A DNA stretch of 64,000 bases from Arctopsyche grandis (GCF_051622035.1 NC_135356.1:13750079-13814078); one strand, 5' to 3'. Counted from the stretch's first letter, positions 43,160 to 56,379 are shown. Notes: a model not told the origin generated them from the letters alone. Translations and numbers: made by a program.

Positions 43160-44955
43160 AGTGTTGAGGGGTATAAAGTATATGTGTGTGGAGTAAAGGG
43201 ATGGGGATTTACAAGTGTACGCGTTGTTAGACGTAATCAATCTTAGCGCGCACAGTGGGAAAGCATGGATTTTGTGTCGTATCCCTTAAAACAAATTGCT
43301 TTGGTGTACAATTTATATTAATATTATTAAAAAGCTAGCGAGAGCGCGAAAGTCGAAAAAAAAATCACAACGCGAATAAGTGGAATATTTAATCGGAGAA
43401 TTTTTTGAAAAACGAGACGCTTGCGGCCCGCCGATAGTGCGACTGCGGCTCGGCGTAGTTTTAAATTAAATGCGATCAGATATCTATCGCGGCGGATATT
43501 GGGAAATTATTTTATCCATAATTTATGAAATTATAAGTACTCGATGATATTTCGATCGATGGTGGTTCCCGCTATACTTATACGTATAGAAATGGCTATT
43601 CCTTGATTTAAAAATTAATATATTTTTTAAATTCATTCCCCAATCAATTCGGGAAGAATCGACAAAATAAAATTCAAATGAATGTATCAATGATTCTGTA
43701 AAAATCAAATTTATAATAATTTTACAATGATTTCATATATGTTTGCATGTTTGTATCGCGTGGCCTGATCTAATTTCAAAAAAAGCATGAATCCATATAA
43801 ATAAATAACAAAAACATAAAATGGAAAAATAAAATGCGATAAATGAACATTGACATATCAGATTCACTATATTAACCGTACCCCAAGTACGACAGTTAGT
43901 TCTTTATATGAATTCAGTAAAGTCAGAACATCAGATTGAGTCAATCAGTGCATTAAATAATAAACAATTCCACACGTCTTTCAAGTTCATCGTTCCAATA
44001 TTAAGTTCGACTTTAAAGATCAAGTTCAGAAGGGCTTTCAGAATATACTAGAGATAGTAAGTATTTCTTGTGAAAAATAAAATATCCAGTGTTCAAAAAA
44101 TCTGTTTTAACTTTAAATTTATAAATTATAAATTAAATATAAAAAAATAAATATTGACTCAATCGTCATCTTCCTAATCAACTTTTTAAAAAGATTTACA
44201 GCCCCTGGAACGTGACAATACATATACCATGTGAATCGGGGCACGTTTGAATAGGCGTATATAAAAGTCGAATTAATTGACTATAGATATGTATAATTAT
44301 CGATTTTATTATTTAAATATATATAATTATGCATTTATGTTTTTTATGATTGTAGATCTGTTGCTATGACACCTAAACTACAATTAAAATTAATTTAATA
44401 ATACGCTGTCACGACATGCACACATACATACATACATAATTGCTACCATTGAATTTAACAAATTATACGAGCAGAATTATTTTATTAAAAAATTGTTAAT
44501 CTTTTGTTATGATACTTCAAAATATTATATTATAATAAACTTACGAATGTTGAAATATCGCTTGGAATAGATAGCAAAAAACACTCACCTGAAACAAAGA
44601 TAAACAGCAAAAATATAGTAATTATAAAAATTACACATCAATTTTTTTAAATATAATTAATATAGATAAAAAAAACCGTTCAAATAGTTCCACTGAACAA
44701 ATAAAACATACCAACTATATTTTTGATCTCGTTATAAACTATTAAAATACACGAATTTAATCAATCATTTTTTTTGTCAGGGAAGTACTTTTATTAGATT
44801 CAACAAGGTATCCATTCTATAAAACAACAACAACACCTGCGTGTTATCGTAAATTAAAAATCAATTGTCGAAATAATCTGACAATTTTATTAAAATATGA
44901 AATTCTGACCGATCGAAACATATTGTAGCCATTTATAATAACTTTTTTATTGTAA
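43160..44955. other. Intergenic stretch
   Basis: The segment 43330-43510 is GC/CpG-richer and has several TAAT and TTTAT motifs (GCGGCGGATATTGGG, CCATAATTTATGAAATTAT), which suits an enhancer but does not prove one. The remainder is AT-rich with no gene. Confidence 0.3.
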
Positions 44956-45335
44956 ACGTGGACGAGTGCTCACGGGTTCGAACCCCACTGGAGTCCCGCT
45001 GCTGGCCAGACCTTGGTTTGTGAGGTCGATTGATTCTTATCCGAGTTTGCCAATTTTTCTGATTTTCATTGAAACAGTTCTTGTAAAAATTGGCATCTCC
45101 TTCCCTATCTCTCTTGCTAATCTCAAGTTATTCAGCGTCTTTAGGTTCACTAATTTGATTATAAAATGTTGCGAAAATTTCTCCATAGATGTCACTATTG
45201 ATCTTTGTATGAATTCGCATTGTATAAAATGCTTATGTATTATATATTCATTGATTGTATTGTATATGTTTAAGTGCACTCGTCGCTTTGGAGCGATCTA
45301 TAAAGGAGACTATTCATAAAATTAAAAAAAAATTA
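44956..45335 (+). mobile_element. SINE type A with deleted box A
   Basis: CGTGGAC joins directly to GAGTGCTCACGGGTTCGAAC, so about 30 bp including box A is deleted. Box B, the core (CCAGACCTTGGTTTGTGAGG, GAGTTTGCCAATTT), the body (CTAATCTCAAGTTATTCAGC) and the 3' hairpin (GTCGCTTTGGAGCGATCTAT) are kept. It is probably transcriptionally dead. Confidence 0.8.
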
Positions 45336-46271
45336 AATCATATAAAGTTACTGACCACTTGAATTCATCAATTATTATTTTTACATTTTCGTCTGTGATC
45401 ATCAATCAAACGATATGTTCATAATTGATCCCATGAATATGCATCTACAATATGAATGTGCGCTTTTCACAGCATTATTCGATTTGCGTGTGCATAAATA
45501 ACATTTCAGCATGAAATTGATAAGGTTCACACGCTAATTTCCCGAAACGAAAACACGAAGCAACATTTCCATAATATTAAACGACGAATCGTAAACACAA
45601 TACATTATAATTCGTTATCAAAACTGTGGCAGCGACACTTTGGATTTTAACCGTCGGAAGAGCAAAACGCCATCTCATTATTTATTCAAATTTCGAACGA
45701 ATTCAACTCGATTCGTTAATTTGATTCGTCCGTTAATTGAGACTAGAGAGAGAAACGAGATCATCTTTATAATTCAAAGGGGAACGTTTTTAATTATTCA
45801 ATTTGAAAACGTATATTGTTGAAGATCTCGTATTATTTGTATTGCAATATAATACGTACGGACGTTCAGATTGACGAAGGTTATTTGTAATTTAAATTGA
45901 AATGGAAACTTTACGACTGAAAGCCTACGAACCCGTAATTTTCGACACAAAACCTTTGCCTTGTAATAAAACATTCAATGCAGACAAAGACCTATAATCA
46001 AATTTGATACAGCAATTTTTTACAATCCGAACGGAAGTACATACGGGCTTTATAGCTGCTCGAAAGCAGCTATGAATAAGAGTGAATACATATATAATTT
46101 AAGACAGTTTTAATACGTTTTTAACATATGTATACGGTTGTGAGAAGAAAAGCTTTATATGTTGCCAGAGAAGTTGGTGCTGTTTGAGAGATCGCAATTT
46201 GTATGAAAGCAAGTCTCTGACAAATTCTAAACAAATCTAAAGACAACTTATTTGATTTCATTGCTGAAACG
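45336..46271. other. Intergenic stretch
   Basis: No gene recognised. 45560-45830 has many GAATTC/GATTCG-like motifs and a 60-codon ORF without features. Confidence 0.35.
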
Positions 46272-46500
46272 TACGTATGTTACCGGCGACTGAGAGGTCC
46301 TGGGTTTGAGCCCTGATTATACCCCGATTGAATACAAATTGTACCTTAAATCACACAACGTATGATTTGAAGTATTGGGTGACCCTTTTCAGTGTTTGCC
46401 GATTTATTTGGCGATTGTTGAAACGGTTCCTCACAAAATGGCGACGTACCCTCTATTTATCAACACTGTCTGATTGAATAATTTAATTTAAAATTTATAT
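46272..46500 (+). mobile_element. SINE, shared core with a different head
   Basis: Head ACCGGCGACTGAGAGGTCCT and box B GGGTTTGAGCCC; core TTTTCAGTGTTTGCCGATTT and GTTGAAACGGTTCC. There is no type A or B body and no hairpin, so it is 3'-truncated. Confidence 0.65.
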
Positions 46501-46640
46501 ATTATATCTACTATATAAAACACTAATGTTTGTGTCGTCATGGTTGGTCGTCTTTGTTTGTGTGGTCGTCTTTGTTTGTGTCGTCGTCTTTGTTTTTGTG
46601 GTCGTCTTTATTTGTGTGGTCGTAGTTACGTCCATCAACC
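46501..46640 (+). repeat. Short tandem repeat GTCGTCTTTGTTTGTGTG
   Basis: About five imperfect copies of an 18/15-bp unit. It follows CTACTATATAAAACACTAAT, which resembles the terminal part of repeat family H. ORFs rich in Cys-Gly-Arg-Leu here are repeat translations. Confidence 0.7.
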
Positions 46641-46689
46641 ATCCGTCGTTGGTTGTTTCCATTGTTGGGTGGAAATAACACGTTCGATT

Positions 46690-47690
46690 TATTTTTTTTT
46701 CGATTCAAAGGATTCAAAGTCCCCGCAGTGCCCGCCAAAGGGGGCGCAGTCCATATGGGGGCCCGCCAAAGACGCCACAAAGGGCGCAGCACCCATGGGG
46801 TCCCGCCGAAGGGGGTGCAGCCCACATGGGGCCCCTGCTGGGGGCGACGCAAGAAGCGCAGCCCCATGGGGCCCCGCCAAAGGGGGCGCAACCCCCTATG
46901 GGGCCCCTGTCAGGGGCGTCGCAAGGGGCGCAGTTCCATAGAGCCTCTGTCGGGGGCGCAGCCCATAATAAAATAAATATATATTTTTAATTTTTAAAAT
47001 TTTTTTTTTTTAATTTTATTAAATTTTATTAAGACGGCTAAGGTTCAAGGGGGCGTAGCCTTAAATGGCAAATGCTTAGGGGGGCGCGGGTGGTGTAGCC
47101 CTAGACGGCAAAGGTTTAGGGGGGGCGGAGCCCTAGATGGCAAATGCTCAGGGGGGCGCAGGTGGCGTAGCCCTAGACGGAAAATGCTCAGGGGGGCGCA
47201 GGTGGCGTAGCCCTAAACGGAAAATGCTCAAGGGGGCGCAGAGGGGCGAAGGCCTAAACAGAAATTGCTCATGGGGGCGCAGGTGGCGTAGCCCAAGACG
47301 GCCAAAGTTCAGGAGGGCGCAGGGGGCGTAGCCCTAGACGGAAAATTCTCAGGGGGGCGCAGGTGGCGTAGCCTAAGACGGCTAAGGTTCAAGGGGGCGG
47401 AGGGGGCGTAGCCCTAAATGGCAAATGCTCAGGGGGGCGCGGGTGGCGTAGCCCTAGACGGCAAAGGCTTAGGGGGGCGGAGCCCTAGATGGCAAATGCT
47501 CAGGGGGGCGCAGGTGGCGTAGCCCTAGACGGAAAATGCTCAGGGGGGCCCAGGTGGCGTAGCCCTAAACGGAAAATGCTCAAGGGGCGCAGAGGGGTGA
47601 AGCCCTAAACAGAAATTGCTCATGGGGGCGCAGGTGGCGTAGCCCAAGACGGCCAAAGTTCAGGGGGGCACAGGGGGCATATATATGTAT
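46690..47690 (+). repeat. GC-rich minisatellite with higher-order structure
   Basis: 46725-46975 holds units like GGGGCGCAGCCC..ATGGGGCCC with CCGCCAAAG. 47030-47690 holds about 17 copies of a unit near 40 bp (GGCGCAGGTGGCGTAGCCCT then AGACGGAAAATGCTCAG). Units 1-8 and 9-16 correspond one to one, including a shortened unit (GGGGGGCGGAGCCCTAGATG) and a variant unit (AAACAGAAATTGCTCATG), giving a higher-order repeat of about 344-352 bp. GC content is far above the surroundings. ORFs in several frames exist only because stop codons are rare in this composition. Confidence 0.9.
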
Positions 47691-48645
47691 GTACATATGT
47701 ACATATATATGTTAGTGCCGAATTGAGGCAACTTGTAATAGCACTGGGGTAAATTTGGTAAACTTGTAATTTAAAAAATTAATTTCATATATTTGTATGT
47801 CATAGTATTAATTTATATGAAAATGTGTAATAAAATTTATTAAATATTTACCTACATATATATTACTATAATATATTTTATTGGACGATTTTTTTTTGTT
47901 AGAAACTCGTCATTGCAGGTTCAAGTTCAGCAAGTTCAAAATACAAAATACTACCTAACGTTGATATAGACATTCCAAACATGATTTCCATCCAGGAGTT
48001 GTCCAAACCAGAACTGCGGTCCAGCTGTCCTCACCGTCTCATAAATGGCGATTAACGTCTCAAGCTTTGAATACTAACCAAAGCGTGTCGGATTTTCAGA
48101 CTTCGGACTTATGAGGGTTAACAATATCGAAAGGGGGAGGACGTTTGGTTAGGGGGGAGACGATGGGCGTCGGGCCAGCGCCAGTGGATTATTCAAATTC
48201 GACCATAAATTTCGATAGGGGTCCCATTAAGGTCGCTCGGTTCGTGTTACGGGGGTTTCCCCTCCCCTATTATTTATCGCCACGCAATCGTGTTATTCGT
48301 ACGAATGAAAATTCGCACGAATTAACGGCGCGTTAATTCTGATTAATACACGGGAGGGAAGGTAGGGGGTGGTGGGTGGTGGATAAGGGGGTGGGTGATA
48401 AGCTCATCTCCCTCCCACTCGCTATCTTTAGACTGTGATATGATATTATGACATTTCGAAGGAACTTTGCAAATAAGTCTCTGTATGTGTGTGTGTGTGT
48501 GTGTGTGGGTGTGAGTGTGGGTGTGCGTGCGTGACACGGAGTTTCTCAATCGACCGGGGTCCAGGGGAATAAATAAATATGAGAGGATGTTTTGGCTTCG
48601 GTAAATGTATGAGATACTGAATATTAATATCCAGCTTATGTTTCC
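47691..48645. other. Intergenic stretch
   Basis: AT-rich to 47900, then more balanced. 48120-48330 is GC-richer with GGCGCGTTAATTCTGATTAA-type motifs. A (GT)n tract lies at 48486-48536. No gene supported. Confidence 0.35.
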
Positions 48646-48695
48646 TCAAATTTTTCCAGCTGTCACATGATTATGTGACAGCTGGAAAGATTTGA
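48646..48695. repeat. Near-perfect hairpin
   Basis: TTTCCAGCTGTCACAT at 48653-48668 and its exact inverse at 48673-48688 surround the loop GATT. The stem extends outward with one mismatch to about 22 bp. Function unknown. Confidence 0.7.
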
Positions 48696-51676
48696 TTTAC
48701 TTGAAATCGCCTTTTTTGTGTGACATTGAAGTTTTACATTATGTTATATCAAGTAAGATTCCAATTCCATTGTCCAATCGGATCCCTCCGTAATCCTTCA
48801 TTATTTGACATTAATCCGTGTTCTACCAACTATTCCTGTTATTCCTTTGAATATATGTACATATGTATCATGCTCTTAACAATATTCTCCCTCAAATTGA
48901 TAATTTTTGTTGTTCCTTTTCTTGTTTTAAATTTCTTAGTAATATATACATATCATATATCCACAATCTACCACTATTCAATGCTTTCTTTTATTTTATT
49001 TTTTTTCTTTGCTGTAATATATTTTTAGAAACGTTTTTGGTATCAATTTTATGTTATGTATGTATGTTGTAATGCTGTTTGTTTATTTTTTTAAATAAAT
49101 AAATATATTTATATACGAGTATGTATGTATGTATGTATGTACCCATATTAATAATTACACGAATTGGATGTAACATACATAAGTGTAATATACATACATA
49201 TGTATATGTATATGAATTAAAGACTGTTCATCAAAGGACGATTCGTCAAAAAAACTTCTTATGAAGAGAAAATTCGTCAAACGAATGATTAATTAAATAT
49301 TTAATTCATCAAAAAAAGCAATAAAATACAAAATATTTTGTTTCGTCAATGTTGACGTCACATAAATAGCATATTTTGCATTTGATTATTTTTATAAGAA
49401 ATTGTTTTATTTAATTGTATCCTGAAATTATGATAAAAATCCGACAATTAATTTGGAAATTTCGATCTTTTATCGTAAATGTGAAACATATTTATGGCGA
49501 AAAACTATGCTATGACATTAAACTAATGAATTAAAAAATTATTATGAGAAAGTTTGAAAGCTAGTAATATAAAGTGTATACAGGGAAAATAGTAACTATT
49601 GTATTTTAACTGTTCAACTACGTAGCATTTGAAATTGTGTAGAGGCGGCGAGAAACTCGTCTAAAAAGCCAATTTTCATCACGTCGATCTAACAGATGAT
49701 TCTGATGAATTTTAAATGATTGAATTCTTCTACACATTTGCTTGTTTTACTGACATTCGACCTCCGTATTTTGGTAAAGTATCAAAGCGATCAGAAGAGT
49801 AGAAGTGGTTCAAAATCAGCTCACAAATTTCAAACGTCTAAGAACTAACCAAGAGAAATTAATATAAAGGTTGTAAGAAATGTATATAAATGTACATATA
49901 CTATTCACGGGCAATATTTTTTTAATGAAATCACAATTATATATTATTGGATCATAAATTTTACGTCTTGACAATTTGCTTGGCGACGGTGATAGTAAAA
50001 AGTGCAATTGTTGTGAATCGCGAAGACGATGCAATTTTATTATTAGCAACAGCTTCCATGTTTTAAGAGCATACCCACGAACGCGGACAAAAGATGAAAA
50101 TTCAACGGCACTTGTTCGCCGTGTAAAATCGTGTGAATGGCACGAAAAAGTGTAGCATTAATTAAATAATAACGATAATTCAAAAAAGAAATAACAGCAA
50201 TATTCGATTATTTCGCGTTTGTGGGAAACGAGAGTATGTGAAAAATTCGCCGCACAAATACTTATTATTGTGCATACAAAAACGCAATCAATAAAATTGT
50301 GCTCTTACGATAGGCAATTAATTATACACACAAGACGTGAACGGAATTACTGTAATTAGTGAATTTTTATTTTAATCTATTGCACATGTACGCACATTTC
50401 ATTTGCTCGATTGATTAATTAGTTATTTTAATAAGATATACATTAATAATTCAACATGGTGATACAAAAATAAAATGATATGCTCTATTTAATAGAACTG
50501 CATCAATATCTTCACAAATACACACATATCTACCAACCATTCTTCATTTTTCTTCATCTTCATTTCTATGCTGATTCCTTTTTAATAAGCAGTACATGCA
50601 TAGGTGGTGGAAATAGCTTACGAAAAATGTTCAGAAAATGAGATTATCAGATTTCATTATATTCGGATTATTTAAGATAAATGTACATACATATGTACCT
50701 TCATATGTAAAAGAAATTGGGCAAGTTACTAAGACTTATTCAATAGTATAATTCTATGCTTTTTGACAAAACAAAAATCGAAATAAAATACTTGAAATTA
50801 AGTTGGCCACATTTGGTTACTGAAAAAATTTCAGAATTGTAGAGAAGTTGTTATTTTGCGGGAAATTTGTCTTAATCTGACGAAGACTGGGACAGTTTCT
50901 TTACGTTTACATATTATTAAAATTTATTAGTTCGCATTGATGCGTATGAAAAGGAATCTAAATGTCAAAATGTAACTTTGTGGGTTGAACCCTTTTAGTA
51001 GAACTACTATTTTATAGAAGTTATAGAAATTTAGTAGGAATATCATAGATGTCTATTATTGCATTCGCAGATGTTTTAAATTAAAATAAATTTGCACTTT
51101 TAAAATTTTTATAAAAGTTGTATTAGATCACAAAGATCATAAATAAATTCAAATTCGATGAACATTAATTTTATGTATATTAAAAATTTTGATGAATTAT
51201 ATATGTAAACGGGTTTTATAACAACTGAAATGAGTTTGAAGTTTTTATACTTTTTTTTTAAATTTGGAATTAGAACATATCTCCGGTGTTTTCTGAGTAT
51301 AAACACGACAATAAGGCTAAAGATAATACATGTGCATATATAGCTCGCGCAGCGAAAGCTGGCACGTACCAATACAAACACGTATATTGTATCCGTGAAG
51401 ATATGAATAAGATTTTTTGTATCTGTTTTCTAGGACAATCAGTTGGTCCCTTTCATACGCACCCACTTTCCGAGCATGACAGAAACAACAATTATTTTTT
51501 GTATTGCTCGGTGATTTTTGCTCAGTGATCAAGTGTGCACTACAGGGTGATTTTTTCCAGTTTCACTGGTCAGTCACCGATCAACCCCCACAAACTGACG
51601 TAACGCGTTCTTATATTGTTTGCTAATTGGTTAATTGGAGTAAGTTCATTAGAATTAGTGGATATATGATAATAAA
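48696..51676. other. AT-rich stretch without a gene
   Basis: 48840-49110 is T-rich and ends in TTTTTTTAAATAAATAAAT, so it may be another retroposon tail, but there is no hairpin. The rest shows no gene. 49960-50300 is somewhat less AT-rich. Confidence 0.35.
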
Positions 51677-52048
51677 ATGCTTTGTAATAAAATTGGATCT
51701 GGGAAAACACTAACGGGACAATCTCGCGAAATTGTGTATAATGTTTTCAACTATTTCATGCATCGTATAGTGAATAGTGAAAGTGACGAAAGAAATAGTT
51801 TTATGAAAAATTTATATGCTTCAACTGCGGAAGCGACTGGTGTTTCTAAAAGAAGTGTTCAGCGAATTGTTTGTGAAGTACGAAATCAATTTGTGGTGGC
51901 TAATAAACCGCCAACATCGCAACCTTTCTTTGCGAATTTATTTTATTATCTTTGTAACGGTCGGGACTTAATACTAGCCGACAAAGAAGAATGTCTATAT
52001 ATAATAATGAAAAGGACTGCATTATTATCAAAATTCGAACACTTTTAA
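51677..52048 (+). CDS. Transposase-like N-terminal HTH fragment
   Basis: A 123-codon ORF. Residues about 8-75 (GKTLTGQSREIVYNVFNYF, then ASTAEATGVSKRSVQRIV) resemble the N-terminal helix-turn-helix found in insect transposase-derived proteins, in which a GQ.REIV..V helix is followed by ATG.S.RSVQRI. That part would bind the element's own ends. The catalytic DDE part is absent: after residue 75 the sequence (NQFVVANKPPTSQPFFANLF to FEHF) is not recognised, and the frame stops. It is either a first exon, a truncated transposon or a captured DNA-binding domain. I cannot name the superfamily, and I find no terminal repeats around it. Confidence 0.45.
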   Translation: MLCNKIGSGKTLTGQSREIVYNVFNYFMHRIVNSESDERNSFMKNLYASTAEATGVSKRSVQRIVCEVRNQFVVANKPPTSQPFFANLFYYLCNGRDLILADKEECLYIIMKRTALLSKFEHF

Positions 52049-52618
52049 AATCACTTATTTCCTGTTTAATATAATTTATATCCTATATTTTTTTCTCATT
52101 TTTTAATTCGTATTAATTTTTGCATACGTACGTTTGTTTTACTTATAATTTAAAAAAATGCTATTTATCATTTTATTCGTGGTACGTATTCAAATATTAA
52201 ATAAATATGCCACCCAAATTATATCATAGATCTTAAAAACATTACACGATCGGTTGAAATAAAATATATAAATAACAGCCTGTATATGAAAAATGCATTT
52301 GTATGAGTACTGTGCACGCGCCTTCTGTAGCTAATAGACCTGTATAAAATAGGGTGCAACAAATATACGTTTTTTGGAATTAAAAGTGAGTTTAAGAAGC
52401 TAGATTCGTATAAAATAAGATAATTTTTTTATTAGTCTGTCAAAGTTTGAACGAACTTTAAATTTAGTCTTTTTTACTTGATTAAACATATATTTTGATC
52501 AACGTGTCTAATCATATTTATGAAATGTTTTTTGTTATTTATACAGTTATATCTTCTAATACTATTTTTTATCAAACTTCGGAAATTAAAACAAAACTAA
52601 TATGAAGCATAGCCCCAC
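52049..52618. other. AT-rich stretch without a gene
   Basis: Nothing recognised. No downstream part of the transposase-like ORF at 51677 is visible in any frame. Confidence 0.35.
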
Positions 52619-52989
52619 ACATAGGACATTAAAGGTCTATTCATACTATCCAGCACTGCAAGGCAACACGCACAGCATGCATGTTGGCTTGCGGTTGCCT
52701 TGCGTTCCGTGCATGGCACAGCAATGCACGGAAAAAACTACTTGTTATATTACTATATTATTATATTATACTTACATATATTATTCATACTTTATATATT
52801 TTGGCAAAATTTAACAAATAAAGCCGGCCAACTGTGCAATACAGCAGTGCACGGAAAATACTACTTCTATTCATACTATACAGCAGCACACGTTCAGTCA
52901 AGTTTTGTGTGAGTGGAATGCATAATCGCTTTACATGTACATTACAGAGCGTCAAAAAAAGTTTTGCTTGATACGTTTTGGTGACATGT
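52619..52989 (+). repeat. Repeat family C, copy 4, with doubled 5' end
   Basis: The 5' end motif of family C (GTGCACGGAAAATACTACTT) occurs at 52847 and in variant form at 52724. The downstream part TATACAGCAGCACACGTTCA, TTTTGCTTGATACGTTTTGG and TGACATG follows, with an internal deletion relative to 41905-42690. At 52658-52705 GCAAGGCAAC pairs with GTTGCCTTGC as a hairpin. Confidence 0.55.
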
Positions 52990-54788
52990 TAAATTATATA
53001 TTTTTTATCACGATAACATTAATTTGAGCTACATAGTATTTAATAAAACGCGCTTAAAAATGGAAAAAACGATCCGTCCTATAAAAATACGAAAAAAAAA
53101 TGAAAACCGGAATACAATATGCACAACTGCCATTATTTGTACAAAAAAGTCCGTATGATTTAGTATGACGAATTCTGACTTTAAAACTGCCCAGACAATT
53201 CATCACTCTGGACATGTCACCTTTGAACTTCAAGGATGCGAATTTCAACGAAAAATTCACCAAAAACACTTTTAAAATTTCAACGCCAGATAATTCAAGA
53301 TCGATACCACCGGGTTTCGTGCCTAGAATCTCTACTTCGTGCATTGAGGTCTTCATTCTAGAAAAGGCGATTCGACGAAAGGGAATAAACGGAAGAGTGG
53401 TGAGGAAACAGAGGAGGGGGGGGGGTGAGTTTCGTAACAAATTGCCCTTTAATGGTATCTCGCCGAGGATTTTACCGGCAATTTTGTCGGTTTAACTACG
53501 TATCCATCACGCTGTTGGCCGTTGATGGATATCATTTATCTCCGATCGCGGTCCTTCATCTTGCGGCGAGGAGAGGAAAAGAAAATTACGATCCTTTTTA
53601 TGTACTCGTGTACCCGGAGTTGTATTCTGGAGTGTTATGGCACGTTAAAAGTTTACGACGATTATCCCAATCGCCATCGAATGTTGATTAATTTTTATTG
53701 TGTGCGTATAAATTAGTGCGCGTAATTTGTGTTTTTGCGAACGAATTTCGACTGAATTCGAACTCAGACGTAAATCTTTATCGTTCGAGTTTCGTTCCGA
53801 CGCACAATTTGCATTTTTATTGTTTTCTGTCCGATAGAACCGAATTCAAATGATGGAACACTAGAGACATGAGAACTTGTAAATACTATTTTCCTTTCTT
53901 TTGATTTCATTTTAGAAACGCTTTACGACAATATGTATGTACATTCATTTTTATGTACGACTATAAAACCGCTTTCGAAAATCAATAAAAGCTCAAAACA
54001 TTAATTGGCAAATACAAAGTTCCATTACATGACATGTACATGTATGTATGTATATGAAGAAAAATCATAACAATTTAAGCAAAATGACATTATTCTCAAC
54101 AACGATTAGAGCATTAAAAATTCCGGACTCAATGAGTGACCTAAATAAAAATGATTAAAAATCAGCGGTTCTAACGTAAAATTTTGTCGAGGCTGCATAA
54201 TTGGTATCAGCGGTTCTAAAAAAAAAGTCCGTGCACTATTTTTCCTTGGATTTGATTAAACATTTGATAAAAATATTAGTTTCTCTAGATGTCTGTTACC
54301 AATCAAAATTTAGCTAACAATACAATAAGCGACATGACATTAGAGGAATTTAATCCAAATCTTTAATTTTATTTATATTAAGTCATATAAAAAAGTACTT
54401 CTAATATATTCCACTTTATGCAATTAGATTTTGCATATTTTTTACTATTCAATATTTATGTCATAAAAAAATTCTTTTAGATATGTACATATGTAGTACT
54501 ATTTTTTAATACTTAATTTTTTGTATTCTTTTAATATAATATTAATAAAAAGTTGATTTTCAAAAACTTTTTTTATTTAGGTACTTAATTATGACTTGGA
54601 ATTTGGAAAATAAAATATTCACCTTATTAGATGTGTTTCATAATTATGAAAATAAAAGTAAAAGACGTGGATAAAAAGAGAAAATTAGTAGCTTCTCGCT
54701 CCCTTCCCGCCTCGTCAGCTTTACGAAACATAAATCCAACGATTTCATTTCAACGAAAAATATGATTCACAAAACTCGATATTTGAAC
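52990..54788. other. Intergenic stretch with GC-richer island
   Basis: 53210-53840 is GC/CpG-richer and has overlapping short ORFs on both strands (128, 93 and 88 codons) without recognised motifs. Phrases such as GGACATGTCACCTTTGAAC are single-copy. It may be regulatory or a decayed gene. The remainder is AT-rich. Confidence 0.3.
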
Positions 54789-55096
54789 TTTGTACACGTG
54801 CCTCATATATGCGAGAGAGAGAGGGGGCATTTAATACGCTGCACTTAGCGGTCAGTGTGTGAATGATATCTGCCTTGGAATGGCGGCTCTGTTTCAGCCG
54901 TTATTTTATCCATTTCTCGCATTTAATTTACATTATTTGACGTTTAATATACGATAAAACGATTTATATAGCTAATTATAATAATTAACCTTGCAAAATT
55001 TGCATTATTTTAACTTAAAACACACATTTTTAACTGGACGCTTGGAGACCAGCACAGAGGCTAGTGGATTTTTTTAGCACAATAAGGCAAGTGTTA
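54789..55096 (+). repeat. Dispersed repeat family E, copy 2
   Basis: Collinear with 8774-9061 (see there). Here the (GA)n run is shorter and about 20 bp are inserted after TGATATCTGC. Confidence 0.6.
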
Positions 55097-56379
55097 AAAG
55101 ATCATTTTACATATTTTACTCCATCACTGTTTGCAGCAGTGAGAAAAATAAACTGTACATATATAAAATATTCTGACCAATAGGAATCGTGTCTTTTGAG
55201 GTTTGCATATGTAAAGGTTCATGCAAATTGAAAAAAAGCTTATTTTTTCATCATTTTATAGTTTTGTTTTGCGCGCTTGTGTCAGGGTGTCGAATCGAAT
55301 TTTAGACTACTTTTCACAAAGTGAAGTAATAGTTTATAATATGTATAAGATGGTGTGTTTATTATTGATTATATTAAAACTGTAATTATTAAAGAGATTT
55401 TTCAATTTTTTTTTGCAATTTAAACTAAAATTAATATATGTGATACATTTTTGATTATCACCACTGTATTTGAACATTTTATACGCGTATAAAAATATGA
55501 ACGAATTATGTAATACATATTACACTTTTTGGCGCTGGTTAAATTGAGAATCGATTGTAAGAAAATAAATTATAAAAAGGAAAATTTAATTAAAATTGGA
55601 GTACGTTCGCAAAAGCAATTCTATTGTAGAGCGTGTGACACAAACGTCACTGCATTTGACGTCTGCTATACGAACGGAGCTTTATCGAGCTTTTTTATAT
55701 TTATAAAATCTATTCGCGTTCTAAACATTTGATGTAAGTGCTTAAAAAATATCCAATATATATGTACACAGTAAATGGTATTCGTCTTTTGAAAAAAAAA
55801 ACCTTTCTCAAAATAATGTAAATTTGTATGTAATTAAATTAAAACAATTAAGCTCATATTTATTTATTTTTCTCATTTTCGTGATTTATGTGATGTGTTT
55901 TATTATTATAGGAGAAAACAAATGAAAGTTGATTAAATTGGACATTGAAGACTTACGTCTACACGTAATGAACTAAATACTATTTACGAATTTACACTTA
56001 ATCTAAATGAATTTATGTACGCTTTCTCAGTAGTCCTAATTTATTAAAATTTATATATTCCGAACACTTTATATACTTTTCAGTTTTATAATAAGTTTTA
56101 AATGAAGTTTCACAGTTAAGTAATCTTCCTTTAGAATAAGTGCAGTTTGCACATATTCTAAAAGCAAAATCTCATATACATGTGTATATCTACATACATA
56201 TATGCATGCAGTCATATAGATCAATCAATCAAAGCATGTAATCAATTTTACATAAACAATCCACACACACATACACCGGATAAGAAACAGGTAACGTTTG
56301 TAAGGTAAGTTTTTTGGTTGGGTTTGTGAGTACTAATTATTTCAAATATTACAGTACAACTATATGTATGTATATGTAC
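55097..56379. other. AT-rich stretch without a gene
   Basis: No gene recognised. Confidence 0.35.

Noticed and set aside
46538..46976. Overlapping ORFs of 133, 117 and 107 codons in the GC-rich minisatellite
   Set aside because: Several frames on both strands are open simultaneously because the repeat has few stop codons; amino-acid content mirrors the repeat.
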